Below are positions 48,213 through 60,649 of a stretch of 64,000 nucleotides of DNA, in pieces. The translations under genes were made by a program, and so were the position numbers. The stretch spans positions 5,682,001 through 5,746,000 of the forward strand of contig CAIIXF020000002.1 of NCBI GenBank assembly GCA_903813345.2. The letters run 5' to 3'. Source of the stretch: Owenia fusiformis (taxonomy: Eukaryota > Annelida > Polychaeta > Sabellida > Oweniidae). The notes under the pieces are model-generated. The model saw only the letters and a program-made list of their open reading frames with translations, ran no database searches and was not told the DNA's origin. The stretch's first letter is position 1, and the number at the start of each line of letters is the position of its first letter.

Positions 48213-48445
48213 ATCAAAAGTTGGTATTAATCTATTAGATATCATCCAACCAGGAACCGTTTTCAATTTCTCATTTATATCATTTTCTAAACTATCAATG
48301 TTATCATCAGTCAATAAATATTTCTGTGATCTGCAAATAAGTCAAATTTTATTTTATCTGATGTTAAATATATGTCATTTATGAAAATAATGAATAAGAA
48401 GGAGCCCATAAAAGAGCCTTGTGGAATTCCATATTCAATATTAGA
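48213..48445 (-). mobile_element. LINE reverse-transcriptase fragment 1 (degenerate)
   Basis: The minus-strand reading gives YGIPQGSFMGSFLFIIFIND, the reverse-transcriptase GxPQGS...FxIxxND block, then LFADHRNIY where FADD is expected, then after a frameshift a segment matching fragment 2. Stops and frameshifts show it is dead. Confidence 0.65.
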
Positions 48446-48836
48446 AACAGATTAGAAGCAGATATTTCATATCAGTTATAGTTCTTGGGTCAATTCGATT
48501 CCTCCGTGAAGTTTAAAAAGCAACCTTGAAAGGGGTCTCTTTTCCTATTATCTTTTTTTATTTAGGCCAATAAAATACTTTAAAATGGTCCTCACAATTA
48601 CTCAAAATCTTTTGGACATATGAGTGTGATTTCCATTAAGATTTAAATGTTTAATTTCATATATGTAGCTAGATATACAAAAGATATAGATCTTGATAAA
48701 GAGAATAAAAATGCTGAATCTATAATTTGTAATACTTGCATCTATTTAGTAGTCAACTACTACTGTCCAATACATCAATATTTACTATTAGATTAACTTG
48801 TATAATACTTTGCCATTTTTGGGAAATTACATATTT

Positions 48837-51800
48837 TTAAGAGTCCAGCAAGTCGTCATAGACAAATGTAACTCCCTTCATTCTTTCCTTGTATACTTTA
48901 TTAAACAGCTCATTCTGTGCTACAGTAAAATGTTCTTTCCATGCACCAACTTCCCCTGAAATAATATGAAATAACTATTTTTACAGAAAATACAGTATAA
49001 TGTACACTCAATCAACTCCCTAACCCGAACACCTCTCATTGTGAACACTTTTATCTCGGTTCTAGATTTGTATTTGTTATTTCCCATTGACTCACATGTT
49101 TGTAAAACCTTTAGCCAGTATCGATGGCATTTGTGTCCATACCAAACAGGTTTTATTGTAAAACATTTGTATATACTATTTAAAATAGGAATGCTCAAAT
49201 ATGAAGTTTTAATATACAGTCATAGATATGGGGTGGGTGAAAACATGTTTAAAAACTATTGACTTTCCATCTTTTATTTATCAAAATGCAAGAAATGTAG
49301 TTCAACTTTATAAAATAAGTTGCCAAATATCAGATATATGCATGTAATATTCAGGGTGATATTGTGTATACATGTGATATTGTATTATATTAAAACCTTT
49401 TCTAAACATGAAATCTGCTCCTCTTCCATCTTTTGCATAGGCATCATATTCTTTATTGCGAGATTGTATGACATCAATCTTCGTTTCGTCGACCATTTTC
49501 TTGTAATCTTCTTCACTCCAACTAACACCTATGTACTCAGCTATCTTCTTTATGGTACCAAGTGTATCCTAAATGTACACATTTCATTAACCTTAGTTAA
49601 AATTGATTTGATTAGTTAATGTTCGCATGGATGATATAATGAAGTATGATATTTTGTTATTGAATTATTGTTCAATCCAGATTGAACAAAAGAGTTTATT
49701 TTCATGGTATAATTGCTTATTATCCTATTAAAAAAGTTCAATAATTGTTTTCAAGCTGGCTACTAAATTCAAAATGGCCACTGTATTTATAAGGAAGATG
49801 TAAATTTTCATAATTTAAATACTCGAGTCCACCTAAGTAAGGCGAAAATCAGTTTTGTTTAAAAAGGTTTTAATTTTCGTTTTAAGTCTTGAAAATAAAA
49901 TAATAATATTCTACATCCTCGAAGAACTCTGACTATCGCTCATGGCTTAAAATGCACACTTTGAATCTCCTTATATTAAAAAAACACCATATATATTTAC
50001 ATTTTTTATTTCTTCATATGTGAGGAACATCATATCAACATTTTCTGCAAGTCTCTTGTATTCTTGTACATGCTTGAACCAATCATCCCATGCCGCTATA
50101 AATATAGGTTTGTCCAGTGTTAGTATGTTTTTTGGTAAGTATGTTGAAGATACAAAACAATTAGAAATTGTAAATAGTGAAGGAATCATTTATTCTATAT
50201 ATCTTATTGAAACTCTTATTTGCCAAAATACATATTTGAAATATATTGAATGCAACAAAATATGATTAAGGGAAGAAATACAAAATGTTAATTTAAAAGT
50301 TCTTCGAATACACTGAAAATATCTACGTTTACATGCTTTATTATGACCCTTTTGACCATGATTAAGTATGACCCTTTTGGCTTAGAAAATTTAAACATAA
50401 TACACATCGTTATTTTCAGCCAAATACATTACAATGAATTCTGAGGCGGTACCTTCTCCTTTTAGCCAAGTTGGCAGGAAGCCTTCCCATGTGCCGTTAT
50501 AGCAATAAAGAAGTCCCGTCGATTGATGTTTGAATAAACTATATGCCACATCCTTCGGGTGACGCACAAGGTTGATCACCTTACATTTGCTGGAAAATAT
50601 TAACGTATGTAGGTTAAACCTAGATTAATTCAATGCTGAAATGACACCGAAGTATACGTGTGATATTTCCTCAACTGTCATCGAAATGGCGTCTTTACCG
50701 GTGTAAAAGGGTAGGCGGTCCTATGAAATTATATGGTCCTACTAAAATATCCCACTAGCGTCTCACTTAAACATGTGGTGTGCCATGAGAAATAAACATA
50801 ATTTGCAAAATGTTCCCGAACTGATACGGCCTGATGACAACCAAGCTACTAGTCCTGATGCGATTCCCAGTGAGTATAGGGTATGGTATTGGCAGTCTAG
50901 ATGAAGGTAATAATGAAAATAAGGAAATCCTCAAGGTTTAGAGAAAACATTACGAAAACAGAAATGGTACGATAAAGTTGTAAAGTTTTAAAATCCTTCT
51001 CATGAATGGGAGACCACTTATACTCATGTACATTAATGTTCTTACTTCCATACTCTCTTCGGAATTGAACTCGGCAATTGATGTGTCCTCATAATTCTGG
51101 GAGATGGTACAGAACTTGTAACATCATTTGTCACTAACTCAGGCATACATAACTCCTCCATACCCTTAGGGGCCTCTTGAAGGTCATGTGTCAGCCTGTA
51201 TACAATATTCACGGTCCAATGCTGCCCTTTGTAAATACAGAGAATGAGTTAAGTTAGTCAGGGGTATAGATAAGATGTAAAAGCACGTGAGTCTAATGAG
51301 TGTTTATTCAATGGATCCAAACACAACTGCCTATAACTAACGATGACAATTGCATTTTGAAAACAAGTTGCCCATGTAGGCAATAGACTGGATGCTCACT
51401 TGTTAAATTATAACAACAATGTTATAGACCTCAGTCGTGAACTCTACCTTATTAACTAATGGTTAGCTGCATTTATTTGGAAGATTTCCAACTAATGTAA
51501 ACTGTCGTTTCAAAGACAGGGCAGGTTACCTTGATCCGATTTATAAAACCAAAATATGTAAAATCTTCCCTTGATTGTTCTTACTTTTATTACCAACCAA
51601 ATAATAAATTGTATCTTACCAGATCTAGGGTATGAAAAGAACCATATATCAGTATCTCTAACTTCAAAATCTTTCATGTCATCGTGAACTGTTTGTCGGA
51701 TAAATTGTGGATAATAAAGTCCATCTATTTTGTGCACAGGGAATGGTTCGCCAAGATCATCTTTCATGATTGTAGGAGTTCCTTTCGTGACAGCTATATC

Positions 51801-51914
51801 ATCAAATATACCGCCGACTGCATAGTTTACTTCTGCCATTATCACACTGTCTTTTGATTCAAGTGCCTTCCCTGATGATTCTAAATCATGTGAGTCTTTC
51901 TGACACGCATGCAT
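48837..51914 (-). CDS. Cytosolic-type sulfotransferase (six exons, 332 aa) with altered PAPS loop
   Basis: Exons: 51620-51914, 51046-51226, 50453-50589, 50001-50095, 49397-49568, 48837-48955; all phases join and the frame ends in TAA. The fold is that of the SULT family, which moves sulfate from PAPS to hydroxyl or amine acceptors in the cytosol. Visible motifs: IWFFSYPRSGQHW (5' phosphosulfate loop, residues 91-102), SPRIMRTH with the catalytic histidine at H147, LVRHPKDVAYS (3'-phosphate site, R168 and S176), and RKGEVGAWKEHFT (family consensus RKGxxGDWKxxFT) near the end. The loop departs from the usual PKSGTTW: Lys is Arg and the two Thr are Gln and His; the K-T-H motif reads R-T-H and is followed by an extra Gln. 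There is no signal peptide; the N-terminus is about 25 residues longer than in typical members (a second Met lies at residue 26). Substrate unknown. Confidence 0.85.
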
Positions 51915-52339
51915 GGCTCATTATACAGTTAAAAATGAAAATGATCTCCAAAGTTTAGTCACACTTTGACTTAAAGGGAATGCCAACTTTCATGGTTTGA
52001 TTTACTCACTGACTACTTATAACTAGTAAGTATCATTTCATAACACTTATCATATGACATATCAGGTTTAAACTAACGTATAATTGAAGGTCAAAGTACC
52101 CATACCTAGACAGCTACGAACGTCGCCATTTTTAGTTATCAATGATTAGTCCCTGATCTCATTTCCAAAAGGGCTCTAGAAAAGGAGTTTGTTGTCCGGT
52201 ACTTTCCCACATAAAATGATTGTATCGTTTGAAAGAACAGGCTTTCCTCATAAAGAAAACGCCTCTTATATTGATAGAAACAGGGGCAAAAGGCACCAAA
52301 GTGGGGTTAGACAAGGTGACATTCTGAAGTCTCATTTTC

Positions 52340-53430
52340 TTTTCATCACGATTCCAGGAAAATCACAAGATGGATTTACTTCAAATTTTCACACATGTTA
52401 CATGGTAAGAAGTTCTAGAGCTGATTAACTTTACGGCGGCCATCTTGCATTCTGGCGGCCATCTTGGATTTTTTTAGATAAATCTTGTCATCACGATTCC
52501 AGAATAAACAACTTAACATATGTACTTCAAATTTTCACACATGTTTTATGGTTAAAGTCCTAGACCTCATTAGTTTTTTCAGTCGCCATCTTGCATTCTG
52601 GCGGCCATCTTGGAAGTTTTAAGATAAATCTTGTCATCACGATTTCAGGAAAACCAAACGGATTTACTTCAAATTTCCACACAAGTTACATGGTAAGAAA
52701 GTCTAGAGGTGATTAACTTTTCGGCGGCCATCTTGCATTCTGGTTGCCATCTTGGAAGTTTTTGGATAAATCTTGTCATCGTGATTCCAGGAAAACCACT
52801 TGACAATTTTACTTCAAATTTACACAGTTGTTATTTGGTATGAAGTCCTAGAGCTGATTAACTTTTCGATGGCCATCTTGCATTCTGGCGGCCAACTTGG
52901 AAGTATTTAGATACATCTAGTCATCGTGAATCCAGGAAAACCACTTGACAGTTTTACTTCAAATGTTCACACATATTACATGGTATGAAGTTCTAGAGCT
53001 GATTAATTTTTCGGTTGCCATTTTGCATTCTGATGGCCATCTCGGAAGTTTTTAGATAAATCTTGTCATCACGATTCAAGGAAAACCACCTAACAGTTTT
53101 ATTTCAAATTTTGACACATGTTGCATGGTAAGAGGTAGAGCTGATTAACTTTCTGGTAGTCATCTTGCATTCTGGCGTCCATCTTGGAAGTTTCAAAATA
53201 AATCTTGTCATAGTGATTCCAGAAAAACCACTTTACAGATTTGCTTCAAATGTTAACACATGTTACATGGTAAAAAGTTCTACAGCTGATCAACTTTTCG
53301 GTGGCCATTCGGTCTGCATTCAAGCAGCCATCTTGAACGTTTTTTGATAAATCTTGTCATCACGATTCCAGGAGTCCACTGATTTTCTTGAAATTTTTAC
53401 ACATGTTACATAGTAGAACTGGTGAACTTT
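52340..53430 (+). repeat. Satellite-like tandem array, about 145-bp unit, seven to eight copies
   Basis: The motifs CATCTTGCATTCTGG, AAATCTTGTCATCACGATTC, CACACATGTTACATGG and GAGCTGATTAACTTTTCGG recur in the same order at spacings of roughly 134-148 bp. Copies are 80-95% alike by eye. Upstream of the sulfotransferase start; short frames are artefacts. Confidence 0.8.
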
Positions 53431-54029
53431 TCGATGGCAGCCTTGCTCTCCGGGTCATCAGGTCCACACTGCTGTGTTATAGGTACAATATTGTTCAACA
53501 TGTGCCTTGTTTACTCTGTGTTTGTACTTTATACCACATAATAGATGCATTTTGTGTATGACATCCCAAGTGAAAAAAACAGCTTGCCATACCACTCTAA
53601 TAAACCACTAATAGACTACTAATACTCAACTAGTAGAACATGATCTATTAGAGATTTGTTAGTGGTCATTTTCGTTAACAGATCACTTTTTGCCATTGAC
53701 TTAACAGGTGGTTTATTAGTTGAAAAAATTACCATGCAAATGATATAAAAATTATTGACCAGTGATTTTTTGTTACATTGCCCCATAAAATGTATCCATA
53801 GCTTATATATGAATATACTAAAGAATAATAGGTAGTCAACAAGGCATTCAATGTTAATTTGTGTCAAGTTTTATATATTAATCGAATTAAATTTGAAATT
53901 TTGGAACAAGGTGCTTTTATATGAGCAGCCGATGTTAACTAGAAGTCAATGACTACTCCTAGAAGATTAATATTATTTACCCTTTCTATTGAATGATTAT
54001 CTAATTTAACTTCAAAGTTGTCAATTTTG

Positions 54030-54180
54030 TTGATCAAAAATCATAAATATTGTTTTTCTACATTGAGTGTTAATCTATTAGATATCATCCAACCATGAAC
54101 CGTTTCCAATTCCTCATTTATATCATTTTCTAAATTATCAATGTTATCATCAGTCAATAAATATTTCTGTGATCTGCTCC
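54030..54180 (-). mobile_element. LINE reverse-transcriptase fragment 2 (degenerate)
   Basis: The frame gives LTDDNIDNLENDINEELETV then GWMISNRLTLNVEK, the part after the FADD motif in non-LTR reverse transcriptases. Over 90% identical by eye to the overlapping part of the copy at 48213-48445. Too short to be a gene. Confidence 0.65.
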
Positions 54181-54988
54181 TCGAGATGGCTCCACGTATG
54201 GTAATCAAACACATTAGCATCGGGGCTGTTGGGTGTTGGGCCAAGCATCGAGATCAATCAAATTGACACCTCGTTTGCAAAGAAATGCCTATGTCTCTTT
54301 TGATCTATGGTATGAGGCAATGTCTTGTTGGAAAATAAAATCCTCATCACATATACGTTCAATGTCTTTAAACAGACCCCCTTTGAGTACTTATTGATAA
54401 TAAACAACTCTAAAATTCATAAACAATAAGTTTAGTCACACAATATGCAAATATACAAGCATGTATTCACCTAACAAAATGATATTCTATGAATAAAAAA
54501 AAAATTAACATTATTCCGCAGATTTGCTATTTTCTCCCTGAAATCTGGATACCTAAATACCGACCCTGCCTCCCGAATAAGCATAATAAAACTTTAATAT
54601 TGATTTCCTGACATAGTGTTATATACCAAATTGTTCAAAAATGAATTAACTTTTAAAATGATATATAAATCAATGTATCATATTGAGCATAACTATTTTT
54701 ATTCTGATTTAAAGTTGGGTATTGGTTTTTTTGGTCCACCCTGTATATATATATTAATTTCCATAATACATTGCTTATTAGAAAAGTATTATTATTTCAT
54801 TAGAATTTCTACATAAAAGAATATAAATTCAGATATATTTTTCAATTTTAAAGTGTGAAATGAAGTTATTATAACTATATACTAGTATATATTGCTTCAT
54901 CTATTGTAATTTGCCTCGTCTATTTCAGATTCTGGCTAAGTCCCTGCCCCCGAAACATTTTTAATTCATTCTTTACTTGATACCGTTG

Positions 54989-55412
54989 ACTTCATTCCTA
55001 TGAGTTTTATCATGATCAAAATATGGCTACCACGAATGAAATCACTACACTACACCACACTAGCAACAAATCTCATTTTAGACAGATCACTACTGCTATC
55101 TTTCTGTCGACTTTATTCCTATGTGTTTTATCATGATCGAAATATGGCTACCTCTAATGAAATCACTACACTACACTACACTAGCAACAAATCTCATTTT
55201 AGACAGATCACTACTGCTATCTTTCTGTCGACTTAATTCCCATGTATTTTATCATGATCAAAATATGGCTAACTCGAATGAAACCACTACACTACACTAC
55301 ACTACACTACACTAGCAACAAATCTCATTTTAGACAGATCACTATTGCTATATTTCTGTCGACTTAATTCCTATGAGTTTTATCATGATCAAAATATGAC
55401 TACCACGAATGA
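54989..55412 (+). repeat. Tandem array, about 120-bp unit, 3.3 copies, with an ACTAC microsatellite
   Basis: TTTTATCATGATCAAAATAT recurs near 55005, 55125, 55246 and 55379, and AGCAACAAATCTCATTTTAG in each unit. An ACTAC run is expanded in the third unit (about 55285-55312). Open frames across it are repeat artefacts. Confidence 0.8.
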
Positions 55413-55642
55413 ATATTAATTTAACACTCAACCTGCAAAATACAAAACACTATTATTTCATCATTTTTTTATTTTTTATTTCATACTATTGCAATTACTT
55501 CCAAATAGCACAATATCATACTTTAAGTTATCCAAATGGTAATTATATTTAAAAGTACTTCCATAACGAAAGGTAAACAGCTCGTTCTTACTATTGCCTG
55601 AATTAGGTTTCATAGGCTCTACAAAGCAAATGGCAACATCTT

Positions 55643-58600
55643 TTAAGGGCAACGAGGAGTTGAATATCGATCGGTGTCATATGCCACACAGAGGTCCTCG
55701 ATCCTCTCATCCTCGAGTTTCTTATCCCAGAAGATAAGTTCATCAAAGATAGCCTCTCCATAATATCCAAAATTATTGTTCGGTCTTCCTAACACAATAT
55801 TGTTCCATTGGGTGGTTTGTACATTCCTCGTGTCCGCTTAAATCGGAAAAAATCAATGGATCAATTCATTTTGCAATTCACATATGATATTGCTTCAAAA
55901 ATAAGTTGAATGATTTTTTACTTTTTGGAATGTTTTGATGAGTTTTTCGCTGTCCTCCACGTTACAATATAAAAGAAACAAAAGTGAAGAATCACCACGA
56001 CTTTTTATTCTAGTCTAGTCGGGAAAAATTACCCAAACGATTTGCAATCCAAAACAAAAATTATTTCATTTTCAGAAATTATTCCGTCAAAACTTTATTG
56101 ACAATTTTGAGAATATTCAGGTAGAATAGAGTACTTTGGCAATAAACAAAGTTACTTGGAATAACTGTCTTAACTGGATATTTTAAGGCAATCATGTTAA
56201 CATTCAATCATCCAATTAAAACTTTTGCGGTTGTAATAATTAAGAAAGTGTACTGATACTTCGGCAAACAGTGATTATCCAGCAATGATGCATATTTCTC
56301 TTTTTTATTTATTAAGAATCAACACCATGTATATCAGTGACACTCACACTGGGTGTGTCTATAATCCATGGATTACTGTATTTAACATGTCTAATCGATC
56401 AACTATGACATTAATATCTTACCCTGATCGCCAATGATTCATTTCAATCACTAAAGAGCTCGACTAGGGACTTGGTTTTCCATCCCCAAACTAAAGCGGT
56501 TTCGTAACTGTTTCACAAGTGGAGCATTCAAAAACTCTGTACTCTTAAGTCGATTGAAAAGATGAGGCCTACTAATCTACTTGAAAAAAATTATTTGTTT
56601 AGTTGAATATACGATAAATACATACACACTGTATCCGTTTCAACGTTCGTACAGTTTATCCATAGCGAGAGCCCTTCAACCTGCTTCCACGTTAGCACAA
56701 TGTGCTGCCATACTCCCTTTTCCCCTGGATGGCTCACTTTCCAAATTTCATCCCTGGTGCTAAACCACGAACTTAAGTCTCCCGATAACCAACGTAGTGC
56801 TACGCCGAACGAATATCCGGTCTGTCCACCGCTGGAGAAATAATACATCTCATTGGCCACCTTTGGTCCGATATAAAGCCAAATAGAAAGTGTATAACCA
56901 TTTGGACAAAGCTGTAAATCACCTGAAATCAAAATTTGGACTAGAGTAATGGGCGGGGCCAGTAACTAAAGATAGATTAGGCTTATTTAGTTAAGCAGCA
57001 AAAGGGGGAATTATACTAATCGAAACATCGTCTGCATTAAATTTTCTGTAAAAATTGGCGGTGTCTCAAACATGACTACGCTCATGAGAGCAAAATACAA
57101 TGGAAACACGGTTCGGGTGCACATCTATAAAACTGTGTCGTAAACTGGTAAAGGAGTCTCTGAAACATCCTCAAGCGCATTGATATATATTATTCCAACC
57201 AAGAAAATGACCCCCTGTTGTGAATTTACATTTTACTTCACACAGTTACATACGTATTATAATTGGAGAAATAAAATATACCAAAGCATTCGTGTCGATG
57301 ATTTCCAAGATCAACCCATTGATCAAGTCCATTTAAATATATTCCTTGGTCGACCTGTCCCACATCGAGAATAGCGTTGTTGTAAATTCTACCATCGAGA
57401 CTCTCGCCCTCCACAATATCATCTCGTATCCAATCCATCGGCATGTAGTATATATAGTCTACAATTTTCACAAATATATATTGTCAAAATGTATTATATT
57501 GTTTGTCAAAAAGTTTGCTCAAAAAGTAACTGTTGATGTTCCCTACTACTTTATTACCGAGGGCCATTTATTACTCTTTATAATATTATGATAATATTTG
57601 ATTGTAAGAACAAACGGCAACTGGTCATCTCTGTAACCCGTGTAGCTCAGCGGTAGCGCATGTACCTCTTACGCAATAGGTCCCGGATTCGATCCCCGGT
57701 TCAGGTAAGACTAAATTTGCTTGTTTGTGTGAAGTACATCAGGGTGTTTGACTGAGTGGTCCGCAACTCGTACAAAAGACTGTGGTGTGTACTTGTATGT
57801 CTATGTATAAGTGCACATAAAAGAACACAGGGCTCCTTCAAGGAGGGGTTTCTGGGTCTTCTTCAAAGTTAATTACGTAAATTACGACCGTATATATACG
57901 GGATATACCCTAGAGGTATTGCTCACCTTCATTGTTGGTAAACAAAATACAATACAACAATACAAAGTCAACACAACCTAAATCATCTCAACTACTGATC
58001 AACCCAATCATTGTAATTTATTCACATCATCACTGTTCCACAACTAGTTACTTTGACAGAACGTCAATGTTACAAGTGGTGACGAGTTTTTTTCTTTTCT
58101 CGATTTAAACCTACTTATAAGTCAAGTTGCAGATTCAGGTCCTGAACATGTTTGTCAGATGTCCGAAAAACAATATAACCATATCTCCATTTGTTTTGTA
58201 GAAATAACTTCTTGTCACCCCTACCCAAACTTTTTCCGTCTCGTGGCTATTTTTAGTCATTTTTCCATCTTAATATGCATATAATTTACAAACTTAAAAA
58301 TGTGTATGCATCAAGATATTACACAATTATTTGAAGTATGTAATAAACAACTTGATAAGAGTAAATTGTATTTGAAGGTCTAGTTTTTGAGAAAAAGAAG
58401 TTTTCTGTCATCTCGGGTGGCGTTATTTATTTTAGAATATTTTTCATAAATCAATAAATATAGTGCCAAACATGTGATTCTATGTAATATTTTGATTATT
58501 TACAAGTAGAAAAATATGGCATCTATAATTAGAAGCAAAATAAACCATGAAAATGTGTCAATGCTGCAACTTTTGGCTCAAATGCTCTTATTTTCAACAC

Positions 58601-60649
58601 GTGGAATTGTGTTTTCGATGTATTTATCAAATAGACGAATAGATCCTAAGATGCACTAAAAACAGATTTTCTCAGCTAATACTCAACCAATATCCAAATT
58701 TTTTATATATTATATCCTGGGGTATGTCCTATGAGGTTGTTTTTTTAAAAAATACATGTATTATCTCTTCAGTACCTTAGGTTTTGGGTTGTGAGTTGTC
58801 TCCGACCCCCCCCCCCCCCGTTTTTCGATATTTCATTTCGTCAAAGTTTCGACTAAATTACCTATCTATGGATCTAGGAAAGGTATTTACCCACGGTTTT
58901 TTGTCCTAAAAAGGTAGATACCGTATAAATCTATCCCGCTCACAATTAGTATCCTCTTCTGGCTAAAAAACATTATATGTTGTTTTTGACTGAAAAAAGT
59001 TAAAAAAACGCGAGACATTGCTTAGTTTTATCACCAGATGGCTTCTTAAATAGCATCGCATACGTTTTTTGCAGTGACATTTCATTCAAAATACAGCATA
59101 ATATCAGTTCTCTGTCTTCTATAGAGACCTGAGATCTATAAAGATCTGAAGTTTTCAATTCAACCATTTTTCAATATGGCTGACTTGACTTTGATTTCCT
59201 CAATGCCCGTGTCTTCTGTCATCCTATCGTTGGCAATAGACATGTATAATGGCAAACCTATTGTTGGGTAAGTATTTCGACATCACAATTAAATGTAGAT
59301 CACATCATTTTACAAAGTTTTCATTTTTGATTTACACCCAAATAACATCATATCTGTATGACTTGTGTCTTTCAAACTCATTTTGGACAGACGTTCAGAA
59401 CCTTATTGATATGATCCACGGGTTGCTTTGGCAATCGTAACTCTGACATAAGATACTATTTGTGCCTCAGATTTTGTGGAAATAATAATGAATATTTGGT
59501 GATACGATGTATCACATTTGGTCTTTTAACTCTGTTTAGTTTCTGAGATAGGGCTCTATTTGCGTTATTTGTTGATCGCCCCTTGTACTAAACCCGGGGT
59601 ACTAACCCATTCTCCACTTGGAAGATATGTTATAAGGTCCCCTTTACGTAAAAATAAAATTGAGGGATCTCACCTCTGATAGCACAAGATGCAGTGGTCC
59701 AGTGTACTAACCCATTCTCCACTTGAAGGACACGTTATAAGGTCCCCTTTACGTAAAATAATATTGAGCGATCTCACCTCTGATAGCACAAGATGCAGTG
59801 GTACAGTGTACTAACCCATTCTCCACTTGAAGGATACGTTATGAGGTCCCCTTCATGTAAATTAAATATTGAGTGATCTTACGTCTGATAGCACAAGATG
59901 CAGTGGTACCGTAATGCACTTCATTCTCTGACAGGACACGCAGTCCATGATCTACACCTTCTGTTTGATTTCTAATCAAGTAACCGTTACCAGGGATGTA
60001 TTCGTTTATGGTCAAACCAGCTCATTATAACTTATTATAGAAAATACTTTGTTTTTTCCTTCCTAATTCAAAGTGGGAGAAAACACCAACTGAAGTTTAA
60101 AAAATTACCTTCAGAATTAATTTTCCCAAAGATGTTAAACATACAAAATACGACATCAGTTACCGTACATGTACCGTTACCTTACATTTACCTTACCTAA
60201 TTATAAATCGTTGTACTGGAAACGATGGAACACATCTTTTTCTTAGACGTGTTCACAAAAGCATCTATTTACGCAGTATAAGTTGTGAAAAAAGGCTCTA
60301 TAATTAATGAATGTTTACCTGGTTTTTCGAAATAGATTACTTCATCAGATGTTGGAGTCGGGGGAGATGTGCTGGGCCCATTTAATTCACAAACAGCATT
60401 GTATTTGTCGTCATCTATTTTCCTTAAATTGTACGATCTGCATTCCTTTGTCGCTGTACAGACTGCTGCGCATCGGCTGTTTGTAACCACTTTTAAAGAT
60501 TTAAGTGGATTGTTTAGTTGTTCTGTGTAGATAACTTTTTCATACGTTGACTTCACCGGTTGTTGATTGGAAAGTTTAATTGAAATACGAACTTCTTCCA
60601 TTTCAATCAATGAAATTAAACAGGCAAAAGTAACTATGCTTGGTTTCAT
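55643..60649 (-). CDS. Secreted PAN-like plus LamG (concanavalin-type) protein, five exons, 378 aa
   Basis: Exons: 60319-60649, 59883-60020, 57282-57458, 56626-56922, 55643-55836; phase 1 throughout, ending TAA. Residues 1-17 are a signal peptide (MKPSIVTFACLISLI). Residues about 45-95 look like a PAN/apple module (VTNSRCAAVC, CRSYNLRK, AVCELN), followed by a Thr/Pro linker. Exon 2 gives an unrecognised 46-residue segment ending TTASCAIR; its acceptor is weak. Exons 3-5 form a LamG/jelly-roll domain (IYLNGLDQWVDLG, YTLSIWLYIG, WQHIVLTW, IFDELIFWDKKL). Such proteins bind carbohydrate or protein ligands outside the cell. A tandem repeat right after exon 2 offers two extra in-frame 48-nt cassettes (59778-59825, 59674-59721). 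ATG at 60649 was chosen; no further upstream ATG is in frame with a better signal peptide. Confidence 0.8.
57634..57965 (+). mobile_element. tRNA-derived SINE candidate
   Basis: TGTAGCTCAGCGGTAGCGCA resembles a tRNA D-arm and internal A box, and GGATTCGATCC a B box. The anticodon stem and acceptor stem do not pair, so it is not a working tRNA. An unrelated body follows, ending near an ACAATAC-rich tail at about 57945-57965. It lies in the intron between exons 2 and 3 of the PAN/LamG gene. Confidence 0.5.
59599..59912 (-). repeat. Tandem repeat (about 105 bp x 3) copying an exon end with its splice donor
   Basis: The unit start GTACTAACCCATTCTCCACT recurs at 59599, 59704 and 59808. Each unit contains GATAGCACAAGATGCAGTGG, which on the minus strand is the 3' end of exon 59883-60020. 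Besides that real exon end, two copies keep a donor (AGAG|GTGAGAT) and a preceding AG, defining open 48-nt cassettes at 59778-59825 and 59674-59721, phase 1 at both ends. Confidence 0.75.

Larger units (their letters stand above)
51915..55642. other. Intergenic: sulfotransferase to PAN/LamG gene
   Basis: Mostly repeats: the 145-bp array, LINE fragment 2 and the 120-bp array. A region at 53580-53720 is rich in CTATTAG/CTAATAG-type inverted motifs. No gene seen. Confidence 0.5.

Noticed and set aside
51570-51619. Read-through of sulfotransferase exon 1 giving KIQFIIWLVIK, which looks like the family's QEIIWLI stretch
   Set aside because: The real exon 2 at 51046-51226 supplies QHWTVNIVYRL in the right phase and continues the family motifs; the intronic match is chance next to a good GTAAGA donor.
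48213-54244. A working LINE in this interval
   Set aside because: Only two short reverse-transcriptase pieces with stops, a frameshift and a lost FADD Asp are visible; no endonuclease or full-length frame.
55000-55315. Overlapping 64-78 codon frames with repeated MKSLHYTTLATNLI
   Set aside because: Translation of the 120-bp tandem repeat in different units; not a protein gene.
57634-57712. A functional tRNA gene
   Set aside because: A-box and B-box-like sequences are present, but the anticodon and acceptor stems do not pair and the T stem has a mismatch; better explained as a SINE head.
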